From the NCBI GenBank assembly GCA_913063155.1, contig CAJXYU010000001.1:620001-684000 (forward strand): a DNA stretch of 64,000 nucleotides. Direction: 5' to 3'. Origin of the DNA: an uncultured Desulfovibrio sp. (GTDB lineage Bacteria; Desulfobacterota; Desulfovibrionia; Desulfovibrionales; Desulfovibrionaceae). Both the position numbers and the translations under genes were made by a program. Shown here one piece after another: positions 33,980 to 41,459 of the stretch. The first letter of the stretch is position 1; each line of letters opens with the position of its first letter. A model generated the notes under the pieces. The model had not been told where the DNA came from. It saw nothing but the letters and a program-made list of their open reading frames with translations, and searched no databases.

Positions 33980-35578
33980 TTAGCGTTTGGTCTGCAAGGC
34001 AACGTTCATCAGGTGATCGGAAGTGGTCACCACTTTGGTGTTTGCCTGGAAGGCTCGCTGAGTCAGAATCATGTCCGCGAATTCCTGGGCCATGTCCACG
34101 TTGGACATCTCCAGGCTGTTCTGGGAGACGACCCCGCGTCCCCCCTCATCGGGAGCCCCCTCAAGGGCCGCACCGGACTCGTTGGTGGCGGAAAAGACAT
34201 TGTCACCTTCCCGCCGCAGGCCGTACTCGTTGGTGAACATATACAGACTGACCTGATACAGCCGTTCCTCCTCCCCATTGGAGAAATGGCCGGTCAGGAA
34301 ACCGTCGCGATCAACGCTCAAATCCTGCAGATAGCCTCGAGTATAACCGTTCTGGCTGGAAAATAGCGTGGCGTTGCCAAGCGAAGGGTTGCTCGTCATG
34401 TGGTTTGCGTCCTGCACCCAATTGGAGAGGTTCGGGAGATTGGCGGCATTGGAACCAACGGCGTTTGCTCCTGCGTTGGACCCCGTGGCGGTCCAAGAGG
34501 AATCAGGCGAAGAAATGCCGAAATCAAAACTGATGCTCTGAGTGGTGGTTGCGCCCGAACCGGCAAAGGCAACATCCAGTTGCGGGACACCGTCCGCCCC
34601 GAACGAGGCGAGTGACCAGTTGCTCAAAACCTTGGGCTCCGATGTCCCGGCTCCAAGAGTATACATGGTCAACCCGGATATGCCGCCGGATGTATCGAAA
34701 GTCATGGATCCGGTCGCGAGTATGCCTGCTGCAGAGGTGCCCGCCATTCCGGTGCGCCCATCCTCGGAGGGGTCAATGGTGACCATGTATTCCCAGTAGG
34801 TGCTGGCCCCGGCATTGGAAAGACTCGACGAGTTCACCAAATCATAATGGATGGTCACCGTGTGCGAGCCGCCGTTCTCGTCATACACTTTGATGGACGA
34901 GGAATTACCGGACGAGAAGGTGCCTGCATTGGATGCGGCTCCCTGCCAGGCGTTGAACATGGCAAAAAACGGATTGGCGGAATCCGTGAAAAGATCACCC
35001 TTGGTGGAATCCAGGTTGGCGGCAAGCTCCACTTCGGTGGTGGCCTGAGGCGGCGAAGAGACGACCCTGACCGTCTGGCCTGATGCGTTGGTGACATCCT
35101 CATACGGCAACAGGATATCCGTCGCCGATGTTTCCACCACTCCGGTTTCCCGGTCAACGGCATAGCCTTGCAACCTGAGCCCATGCGGGTCCACCAGGTA
35201 GGCTTCGTTGTTGAACCGAAAAACACCGTTGCGTGTATAGCGTATGGCCCCGCCGCTGGGGTCGCTCACACCAAAAAAGCCCCGCCCCTCTATGGCGAGA
35301 TCGGTGACGGTGCTGGTCGTTTCAAAAGCGGCCTGCTCGAAATTCGGCAAAATGGCTGCAACCGAAACCCCCTTGCCCTTCTGAGATACTCCGAGGACAC
35401 CGGCATCATCCTTGACTCCCGGCGTTCCCGCATGAACGCTCATGAGGTCCGCATAGCGTATTTCGCTGCGCCTGTACCCGGTGGTATTGACGTTGGCCAA
35501 GTTGTTGCCGATGACCTGCATTCCGGTACTATACGACTTCAACCCGGTCACGCCGGTATACATGGAACTCAAACCCAT
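33980..35578 (-). CDS. flgE: Flagellar hook protein FlgE
   Basis: This 532-residue protein begins with the FlgE/FlgG rod-hook motif ('SSMYTGVTGLKSYSTGMQVI', 'GNNLANVNTTGYRRS') and ends with the matching C-terminal helix ('NVDMAQEFADMILTQRAFQA'). These two helices form the hook's inner core; the Ser/Gly/Ala-rich middle is the exposed domain. The length is usual for hooks of delta-proteobacteria. AGGAGG lies ahead of the ATG and a sigma-54 promoter sits 97 bases upstream. flgD, fliK and other hook genes are not adjacent. Confidence 0.95.
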   Translation of the reverse strand: MGLSSMYTGVTGLKSYSTGMQVIGNNLANVNTTGYRRSEIRYADLMSVHAGTPGVKDDAGVLGVSQKGKGVSVAAILPNFEQAAFETTSTVTDLAIEGRGFFGVSDPSGGAIRYTRNGVFRFNNEAYLVDPHGLRLQGYAVDRETGVVETSATDILLPYEDVTNASGQTVRVVSSPPQATTEVELAANLDSTKGDLFTDSANPFFAMFNAWQGAASNAGTFSSGNSSSIKVYDENGGSHTVTIHYDLVNSSSLSNAGASTYWEYMVTIDPSEDGRTGMAGTSAAGILATGSMTFDTSGGISGLTMYTLGAGTSEPKVLSNWSLASFGADGVPQLDVAFAGSGATTTQSISFDFGISSPDSSWTATGSNAGANAVGSNAANLPNLSNWVQDANHMTSNPSLGNATLFSSQNGYTRGYLQDLSVDRDGFLTGHFSNGEEERLYQVSLYMFTNEYGLRREGDNVFSATNESGAALEGAPDEGGRGVVSQNSLEMSNVDMAQEFADMILTQRAFQANTKVVTTSDHLMNVALQTKR

Positions 35579-35912
35579 AACTTTATCCTCCTGACCGGCC
35601 TGACCGGTACAGCCGGGAACAATCGGTTACCCCTAACCGGAAACATGTTCCCCGTTTCTTCTCCAATGAAGGCTAAGCAATGGGCATGCCAAAAAATTTT
35701 ATTTTATTTTCAAACCGTTAATACAAATACCCAGCGGCATATCCTGCCGCCTGGAAATCGAAGCCCTCTTTCATCACATTGAAAAGATTATTTTTCGTGA
35801 ATCCAATACGGTGCAACCGCTGGACATGGCCGGGCACGACACGTATGTTGCCACAACCTGCGTCACAACCTGAGTGATGTGGGATTAAAATAAACAAACG
35901 GAGCAATACCCG
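35579..35912. other. 334-base divergent intergenic region
   Basis: The region holds the sigma-54 promoter for flgE, an AT-rich block at 35691-35720 and, on the other strand, the leader of the OmpH-like gene. No coding sequence with a ribosome site was found. Confidence 0.6.
35675..35691 (-). promoter_or_regulatory. Sigma-54 promoter of flgE
   Basis: On the minus strand TGGCATGCCCATTGCTT matches the -24/-12 consensus TGGCACG-N4-TTGCW, with exactly 10 bases between the GG and GC doublets. RpoN control of hook genes is established in many polarly flagellated bacteria. Confidence 0.88.
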
Positions 35913-36458
35913 ATGAAACGTACTATCATTTCCCTTTGCCTCACCATGACCTGCCTGATGGTTCTCGCAGCCTGCAACCAGCAGGCTCCCTCCATCGGCG
36001 TTCTGGACGAAGCCGCCGCATTCCGTGACAACCAGGCCGCAAAAGCCGCCATGGAATTCCTCAAGCAGAAAAGCGCTCCGCTTCAAGCGGAAGCAGAAAA
36101 GGCCTACAAGGCCATGCAGGCAGAAGAAAATGAAAAAACCTCCGCAGCGTATCGTGAAGCCATGGGCAAGCTGCAGAGCGTCATGAGTGCCGAGCAGCAG
36201 CGCGTTGTTGCCATGCTCAGCGAAAAATTCAACAAGGTCATCGACGACTACCGCGCCAGCAAGGGCCTGACCCTCGTGGTGGACAAAAAGTCCGTCCTGT
36301 CCATGGACGACTCCGTGGAAGTGACCCAAGACATCATCGACGCCATGGACAAGCTTGAACTGGACTTTGCTGCCAAAGCCGAAGTTTCCGAGAATCCGGC
36401 AGCCACTGTTGAGCAGAAAGCCGCGGCCAAAAAAGACGAAGAAAAGAAGGCCGAGTAA
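35913..36458 (+). CDS. OmpH/Skp-like periplasmic lipoprotein
   Basis: This 181-residue protein has a lipoprotein signal ending in 'VLAAC' and a long coiled coil ('AMEFLKQKSAPLQAEAEKAY' and following) like the tentacles of Skp/OmpH. 'IGVLDEAAAF' matches the start of the Skp core. Skp chaperones outer-membrane proteins across the periplasm; a lipidated version would stay membrane-bound. The tail is Lys/Glu/Ala-rich. GGAG lies ahead of the ATG. A strong terminator follows. Confidence 0.8.
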   Translation: MKRTIISLCLTMTCLMVLAACNQQAPSIGVLDEAAAFRDNQAAKAAMEFLKQKSAPLQAEAEKAYKAMQAEENEKTSAAYREAMGKLQSVMSAEQQRVVAMLSEKFNKVIDDYRASKGLTLVVDKKSVLSMDDSVEVTQDIIDAMDKLELDFAAKAEVSENPAATVEQKAAAKKDEEKKAE

Positions 36459-36468
36459 AGGAACATTA

Positions 36469-36508
36469 AAAAAACGCCCCGACCCCTGTTGGGATCGGGG
36501 CGTTTTTA
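36469..36508. terminator. Terminator between the OmpH-like and HPt genes
   Basis: The stem AAAACGCCCCGA with TCGGGGCGTTTT and an interrupted inner part (CCCCTGTTGGGA) is followed by TTTTTATT. The A-tract on the left makes it usable from both sides. Confidence 0.9.
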
Positions 36509-36853
36509 TTGCAAACCTTCCATAAAGAGCCGCATCTCATTAAGAGCGATGTCCAAAACGGCAGCAAACTCCCTATAGACGACTTTGACCCGGGCCAAGT
36601 CGCCGTCCTTTGCCGTGGCTTCCATATCCAGGGCCATATCCACAAGGCGCTGAGCCCTTACCACTCCGGACATCCCCTTCAAGGAATGAGCAGCCTTGGC
36701 TGCGGCACTACCGTCAGAGGCCACCAAAGCCTCTCCGAGCTTCTTCGCCCTCTGAGGACTATCTTCGATATATGCGGTCAGCAACTCGACAGCGAGTTCC
36801 GTGTCACCGCCAAGACTGTCCATGAATGATTCGGAATTGAATATCTCTCCCAT
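36506..36853 (-). CDS. Histidine-containing phosphotransfer (HPt) protein
   Basis: The protein has 115 residues. The HPt four-helix bundle is marked by the phospho-histidine in 'AAKAAHSLKGMSGVV'. HPt proteins pass phosphate from the receiver of a hybrid kinase to a final response regulator. A candidate partner is the hybrid kinase at 4793-8335, which has a C-terminal receiver; this is inference. I use the ATG at 36853; a GTG at 36871 is also possible. It lies downstream of the glycosyltransferase gene on the same strand. Confidence 0.88.
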   Translation of the reverse strand: MGEIFNSESFMDSLGGDTELAVELLTAYIEDSPQRAKKLGEALVASDGSAAAKAAHSLKGMSGVVRAQRLVDMALDMEATAKDGDLARVKVVYREFAAVLDIALNEMRLFMEGLQ

Positions 36854-36897
36854 ACAGCACAGCTCTCCCACTCGACTGATTGATTTCAGCTCCCCCC

Positions 36898-38046
36898 TTA
36901 CTGCGGGGCGCTCTCACCCGTACGTCCCGTGACTCCCTCATACAAGCTATAATACAGCCCCACGATTTTCTCCAGAGAATACAGGGAAAGAATACGTTCC
37001 CGGGCACAATGGCCCAATTCCCGACGGGCCGCGTCTCCCCGCTCCAGCAATGATTTCATGCCTTGACAGAGGGCCGGAACATCCTCGGGGGGAACCACCA
37101 CCCCAGTGTCGCCGATGATACTGGCCGCGTCCCCTACATCGGTAACCGCGCAAGGAACGCCACAGGCCATGGCCTCCCCCACCACATTGGGAAAACTCTC
37201 CCCTTTGGAACTGCATACGGCGATATCCAGGCCTGCCGTCAACTGCGGAATATCATTCCTCCTGCCCAAAAGAAAAATCCTGTTTTCAAGCTGATTTTCG
37301 CGAACCATGGCGGCAAGCTTCTCATTACTCCACACGATTCCGTCACCGCAAAGCACGAACCGGACCTCGGCATGCGACCGGACCAACTCGCCGGCGGCCT
37401 GTAAAAAGGTCGCGTGATCTTTCATCGGGTCAAACCGAGCCACCAGGCCGATGAGAGCATTGGCGTGCTCTAATCCCAGTTCCAGGCGCAGACGACGCGG
37501 CGCCTCCGGGTCCGGCCGGAACAGGGCGGTGTCGAACCCGTTGGGAATAACCTCGAAACGCTGAGGGCTGTACCCCAATTCGCGATGAAAACGGCGAGCT
37601 TCTTCGGAATTGGCGAGAACTGCGCTTGGTAGCCGAGAGAGCCATGAGCAAAGCCTCAGCACCAGAGAGGTGGTCCGCCGATATTGGGACAGATCCATAT
37701 AGGCACAACGGATGTTCCAGACCACAGGCACGGAACCGGCCATGCGGGCAGCCAGCAGCCCCAGCAGGTCAGCATGATACAGCCAGGTTTGAACAACATC
37801 GGGCTTCCAGCGGCGAATGAGCCGGAAAAATCTCCAAAGCGCAGCGGGGGAAGGTACACCGCGTTTCATGCCCAAGGAATCAACCTGTACGCCCATCTGC
37901 TGCAACGTCCCAGCCATGGGGCCGAGCGGCAGCAGGCTGACCACACGGCACTCCACGCCATGTTCCGGCAACCGGGAGACCACCTTGCAGAGCATGGCCT
38001 CGGCGCCGCCCGTGTTCAGGCCTGTGATACAATGCATTACCTTCAT
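36898..38046 (-). CDS. Family 4 glycosyltransferase
   Basis: This 382-residue protein is a GT-B fold retaining glycosyltransferase of family 4. 'ITGLNTGGAEAMLCKVVSRL' is the N-terminal glycine loop, 'PNGFDTALFRP' and 'GLVARFDPMKDHATFLQAA' mark the linker and C-terminal domain, and 'ESFPNVVGEAMACGVP' is the EX7E donor-binding motif. It would add a sugar from a nucleotide donor to a lipopolysaccharide, capsule or exopolysaccharide precursor at the inner membrane. The acceptor is unknown. No polysaccharide cluster surrounds it, so it is an isolated gene. Confidence 0.92.
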   Translation of the reverse strand: MKVMHCITGLNTGGAEAMLCKVVSRLPEHGVECRVVSLLPLGPMAGTLQQMGVQVDSLGMKRGVPSPAALWRFFRLIRRWKPDVVQTWLYHADLLGLLAARMAGSVPVVWNIRCAYMDLSQYRRTTSLVLRLCSWLSRLPSAVLANSEEARRFHRELGYSPQRFEVIPNGFDTALFRPDPEAPRRLRLELGLEHANALIGLVARFDPMKDHATFLQAAGELVRSHAEVRFVLCGDGIVWSNEKLAAMVRENQLENRIFLLGRRNDIPQLTAGLDIAVCSSKGESFPNVVGEAMACGVPCAVTDVGDAASIIGDTGVVVPPEDVPALCQGMKSLLERGDAARRELGHCARERILSLYSLEKIVGLYYSLYEGVTGRTGESAPQ

Positions 38047-38365
38047 CCACTTCCCCGAAATGTTTCGAACAATCTACCCGTAAAGTCCGCCTCAGTCCAA
38101 CACATGAAAAATGGCCCGACACAAAAAGCATGTTGTTGAGAGGGACGGATCAAAAATAATAACAGGAAAAATCTCTCCTGAAAATTCAGGACCATGTGAG
38201 GTAGGAACAATACACTTTTTCACGAAAAATAAAATATATAGCCTTAAAATCAAGGTGGTTATCAATCTTTAAAACGCCGTAACCCGACATTGGATTACAA
38301 ATTTGACACAAGGCATATCCGTCATTATATGCGAATCCTCCGGGATGTTTCAGGAGAAACACAGA
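38047..38365. other. 319-base AT-rich divergent intergenic region
   Basis: The stretch between the glycosyltransferase and the 3D-domain gene is clearly more AT-rich than its surroundings, especially 38140-38270. It holds a good sigma-70 promoter for the 3D gene near its end. No gene was seen in the remainder. Confidence 0.6.
38303..38331 (+). promoter_or_regulatory. Sigma-70-type promoter of the 3D-domain gene
   Basis: TTGACA at 38303-38308 and TATATG at 38326-38331 are separated by 17 bases, 35 bases ahead of the start codon. The -35 is perfect and the spacing optimal. Confidence 0.7.
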
Positions 38366-38863
38366 ATGAAAGCTAAAGTAAATTATACAATCATAACAAT
38401 ACTATGTCTACTCATCGCAACATTTGGGGTAGTCATCGGCTATAAGGAACGCACCATCGACTCCCTCCGTCACGAGCTTGCCCTGGCAAAGCACACCGCC
38501 GAGGCGCGCAAGGTCATGGTGGAGGAAGCCCGCCTGCTGCAAAAGGCTGTAAACGCCAGCCACAAGGCTTTAAGAGTCACGGTCACAGCATACAACCCAA
38601 CGGCCTCTCAGACTGACTCCGACCCGCTTATCGCGGCCAGCATGCGCAAGGTCAGAGAGGGGACCATTGCGGTCTCCCGCGACCTGTTCGACCAAGGGTG
38701 GGTTTTCGGGAAAAAAGTCAGAATCGAAGGGCTCGGAATTTTCGAGATCAACGACCTCATGAACAAACGCTACACCAAGCGTATCGACGTTTTTATGTGG
38801 GATGAATCACAGGCCAAAAAATTCGGCAAGCGCACCATAAAGGCGGCGCTTCTCAGCCTGTAA
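38366..38863 (+). CDS. Membrane-anchored 3D-domain protein (MltA/RpfB-like double-psi barrel)
   Basis: The protein has 165 residues. One membrane helix (about 8-28) is followed by a coiled-coil linker (30-70) and the 3D domain: 'VTVTAYNPTASQTDSDPLIA', 'IAVSRDLFDQGW' and 'GIFEINDLMNKRYTKRIDVF'. The 3D domain is named for three aspartates and is found in lytic transglycosylases and resuscitation-promoting factors; this protein lacks the other catalytic modules. It likely acts on or binds peptidoglycan in the periplasm. AGGAG lies ahead of the ATG at 38366. Confidence 0.85.
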   Translation: MKAKVNYTIITILCLLIATFGVVIGYKERTIDSLRHELALAKHTAEARKVMVEEARLLQKAVNASHKALRVTVTAYNPTASQTDSDPLIAASMRKVREGTIAVSRDLFDQGWVFGKKVRIEGLGIFEINDLMNKRYTKRIDVFMWDESQAKKFGKRTIKAALLSL

Positions 38864-38892
38864 AGAAATATTTCAAGTAACCGGAGCACCAG

Positions 38893-38930
38893 GGGCGCAT
38901 CCTTTCCGGATGCGCCCTTTTCTTTTCCTT
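38893..38930 (+). terminator. Terminator after the 3D-domain gene
   Basis: A perfect 10-bp stem (38893-38902 with 38908-38917) is followed by TTTTCTTTTCC. Confidence 0.88.
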
Positions 38931-39492
38931 ACTTTTTACCCAGCACCTTGGGAACGACCTGCTCCATGACTCCCTGCAGGGCCTCGGTGAGTACTTCCTC
39001 GCGATTGCTCACTCCAAAAATGATCGGCTTTTCCACTTCGCTGATAAACGTCTCCTTGGGGATGGACACGCCGTTGCGTTCCACGCTCACAGCCACCTTG
39101 ACCATGCCTTTCCACACGGTCTTGCCCATGGGAGTCAGGCGGACATCCACGACCTCGCCGCTCACGAGGGTCCCGACCGGCTCGTCCCTGCGAACGCCAC
39201 GGTACTTCACAGAGCAGCCCTGCGCCACCAGTTCCTCATACAAGGACCAACTCACCCAGTCGCCCACATCCGTGGCAGGGCGTAATTCATAGCCGTCAGA
39301 ATCACGGCCGAGGCTGTGCTGCTTGCGGGCATCCTTGAACTCAAGCACGGTAACAGGGCCTTTGCAGGATTGCCCGGCTGGAGTCACAAGAGCGTAGTTC
39401 AAGGGAACCACCGTATTCGTGGCACACCCAAGCAAAGCCATTATGCCCATCAACGCCAGGCCCAGACAAATTTTTTTAAGGACAGTCTTCAT
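38929..39492 (-). CDS. Lipoprotein of unknown function, 187 aa
   Basis: A lipoprotein signal ends at 'MALLGC'. The mature part has a compact beta-rich pattern with 'GPVTVLEFKDARKQ', 'DVGDWVSWSLYEELVAQGC' and 'LVSGEVVDVRLTP', like the YajG/LptE-type outer-membrane lipoproteins, but no motif is conclusive. It ends 13 bases past a second lipoprotein gene and probably shares its operon. The function is unknown. Confidence 0.7.
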   Translation of the reverse strand: MKTVLKKICLGLALMGIMALLGCATNTVVPLNYALVTPAGQSCKGPVTVLEFKDARKQHSLGRDSDGYELRPATDVGDWVSWSLYEELVAQGCSVKYRGVRRDEPVGTLVSGEVVDVRLTPMGKTVWKGMVKVAVSVERNGVSIPKETFISEVEKPIIFGVSNREEVLTEALQGVMEQVVPKVLGKK

Positions 39493-39505
39493 GAATCATG
39501 TACCT

Positions 39506-39934
39506 CTAGAGAGTCTTGTCGGTTTCAGGAGAGAATTCATCCGGTTTCGCAGAAGGGTCATCCGTCGGGTCCTCAAGCTCCTTTTCAAGCCTGTCCATGA
39601 TCTTCTTGGACAGATCGAGCATGCGCTGCAGACTTTCCCGGGCGAACTCCCGCGCGGAGTTGTCCAATTCATCCTTGCCGGCACGCCCGTTCAAAGCGAC
39701 GGAGAGTTCCTTCATCTGCTTCCGCAGGCTCTCGATATCACCACGAAGCGTTGCGAGTTGCCGGTCGCTTTCCATCCTCAAGGACAATAGATCCTGTTCG
39801 ATACGGGTCAGACGCGCCTCCATTTCACCGGAAGTCGCCACCTTGCCCGGAATGGACAGTTCCTCGGACGGCTGAGAACTGCACCCTGCCAGGACCGCGC
39901 AAACAACCAATGTCAGCATCAATCTTCCAAGCAT
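39506..39934 (-). CDS. Small coiled-coil lipoprotein
   Basis: This 142-residue protein has a lipobox 'VLAGC' with Ser at +2, suggesting outer-membrane location. A coiled coil follows from about 35 to 85 ('MEARLTRIEQDLLSLRMESD'), then a second helix and an acidic tail. AGGAGG precedes the ATG. It begins the two-gene lipoprotein operon. No family is recognised. Confidence 0.7.
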   Translation of the reverse strand: MLGRLMLTLVVCAVLAGCSSQPSEELSIPGKVATSGEMEARLTRIEQDLLSLRMESDRQLATLRGDIESLRKQMKELSVALNGRAGKDELDNSAREFARESLQRMLDLSKKIMDRLEKELEDPTDDPSAKPDEFSPETDKTL

Positions 39935-40053
39935 GGTCCCTCCTTTTCTGCCCCGTCCCTAGCACAGCCACAGCCCTGATACAATCCATGTGCAACAACT
40001 TGCAATTCACGAAAGAATAATTAGGATTGTCTCGCTAACCAAAGGAGATCGAC

Positions 40054-40521
40054 ATGAAGGGAAAAACCGCCTTCGTCAGCATACTTATCCTGCTTTTATT
40101 CGTGCCTTTCGCCGCCTTGGCCGGAGATTTCGTCCAGAGCCCGGCCCCCACGGAGTTTCGGGGCATCAAGTTCGGAGAAAGCCTGGAAAGTCTCAAAGAG
40201 ATGATTCCGGTACCGGGTAAAGGCTATAAAAACACATACTACCGCAAGGATGAAAAGCTCAACTTCGGTCAGGCGGACATCGTTTCCGTAGCTTACTATT
40301 TTCACGACGACAGGCTCTTCCGCGTCGGAATGGCCTTTTCCGGCGAAGCCAACTATTTCCTGATCAAGGAAAAACTCATCAAGGACTACGGTCCCGGCAG
40401 ACAGATTGGCGCCCGCTACGGCTGGATGTGGCCCGATTTCTCCATGGAAATCAATTACGACACCGCACAGCATCAAGGCGGGGTCTACTACACCTTCGAG
40501 GGCAAGTCGAAAAACGGTTAG
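40054..40521 (+). CDS. Exported hypothetical protein, 155 aa
   Basis: A signal peptide ends at 'FAALAGD'. The mature part is a single globular domain with 'TEFRGIKFGESLESLKEMIP', 'YYFHDDRLFRVGMAFSG' and 'YGWMWPDFSMEINYD'. The family is not recognised; the 'GIKFG-SL' opening occurs in many small exported bacterial proteins. AAGGAG lies ahead of the ATG. It is divergent from the lipoprotein operon and followed by a GGDEF gene. Confidence 0.7.
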   Translation: MKGKTAFVSILILLLFVPFAALAGDFVQSPAPTEFRGIKFGESLESLKEMIPVPGKGYKNTYYRKDEKLNFGQADIVSVAYYFHDDRLFRVGMAFSGEANYFLIKEKLIKDYGPGRQIGARYGWMWPDFSMEINYDTAQHQGGVYYTFEGKSKNG

Positions 40522-40596
40522 AATAATAGACTACCTGCTTTTGGCTAGTATCATGGCAAATACCGAGGGAGAACATCCGCACCCCATGGAGCCGCC

Positions 40597-41376
40597 ATGA
40601 AAGACAAACGGTCCGAGGGAAACACCCGAAACAGAGCAATACTTCTCTATACACTGAGCCTTTTTCTGGTCGGCGTAATCCTTCTGCTGGACTTCGGACT
40701 ACTTTACAATCAATCCGTCGCACCGGGAATCCCCCCGGAACGGCTGACCAAGTTCGCCTACCTGCTCATGATTGGCGGACTTCTCGCTCTCGGCGCCCAG
40801 GCCCTGCTCGTCTTCAAAGGGCTTATCGCCAACATCGACAAGGACCGGCAAACTGCCCGGGAACTGAGCGAGAAGGTGGCCCAACTCTCGGTCATCGACG
40901 ACCTGACCAAAGCATTCAATCGCTACAAGTTCAATTCGGTCATGACCCGGGAATTGGAGAACGTCCGCCGTTACCGAAGTGTACTTTCCGGAATCATGTT
41001 TGACATCGACGGTTTCCGAACCATCAACGAAAGGCACGGATACGACGCTGGGGACAAACTTCTTTACCACCTTGCCCGCTTCGTCAACAAGCGTGTCCGC
41101 AAAACCGACTATCTCTTCCGTTGGCGCGGGGGCAAATTCATCATCCTGGCCCCTCACATCGACCACCGTGTGGCAGAAGAAGTGGCTGAAAAACTACGCC
41201 AAATGGTGGAAAGCATGCCCTTCGGCTCCATCAGCATCACAATCAGCCTCGGCGTCACCCAAGCCGCTGGCCGGGATACACTGGAAACATTCCTGCAACG
41301 TCTCCAGGGCGGACTCACCAGCGCCAAGAACAAGGGGAGAAACTGCGTCATAGGCAACCCGCCAAACAGATTGTAA
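40597..41376 (+). CDS. Membrane GGDEF-domain protein with degenerate active site
   Basis: This 259-residue protein has two membrane helices (about 16-34 and 51-71), a short linker and a GGDEF domain ('LSVIDDLTKAFNRYKFNSVM', 'GIMFDIDGFRTINERHGYDA'). The catalytic loop, normally GGDEF, reads R177-G-G-K-F181, so the metal-binding acidic pair is lost. It is unlikely to make c-di-GMP and may act as a GTP sensor or scaffold. The N-terminal half of the domain still looks intact. GGAG precedes the ATG. A full GGDEF-EAL gene lies 83 bases downstream. Confidence 0.85.
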   Translation: MKDKRSEGNTRNRAILLYTLSLFLVGVILLLDFGLLYNQSVAPGIPPERLTKFAYLLMIGGLLALGAQALLVFKGLIANIDKDRQTARELSEKVAQLSVIDDLTKAFNRYKFNSVMTRELENVRRYRSVLSGIMFDIDGFRTINERHGYDAGDKLLYHLARFVNKRVRKTDYLFRWRGGKFIILAPHIDHRVAEEVAEKLRQMVESMPFGSISITISLGVTQAAGRDTLETFLQRLQGGLTSAKNKGRNCVIGNPPNRL

Positions 41377-41459
41377 TTTTCAGTTGATCCTTCCCTTTTC
41401 CCCGCCCTCGTATTATGGCTTACGGGACCGACCAGACAGTCTCATCCGGGAAAAGGGAT

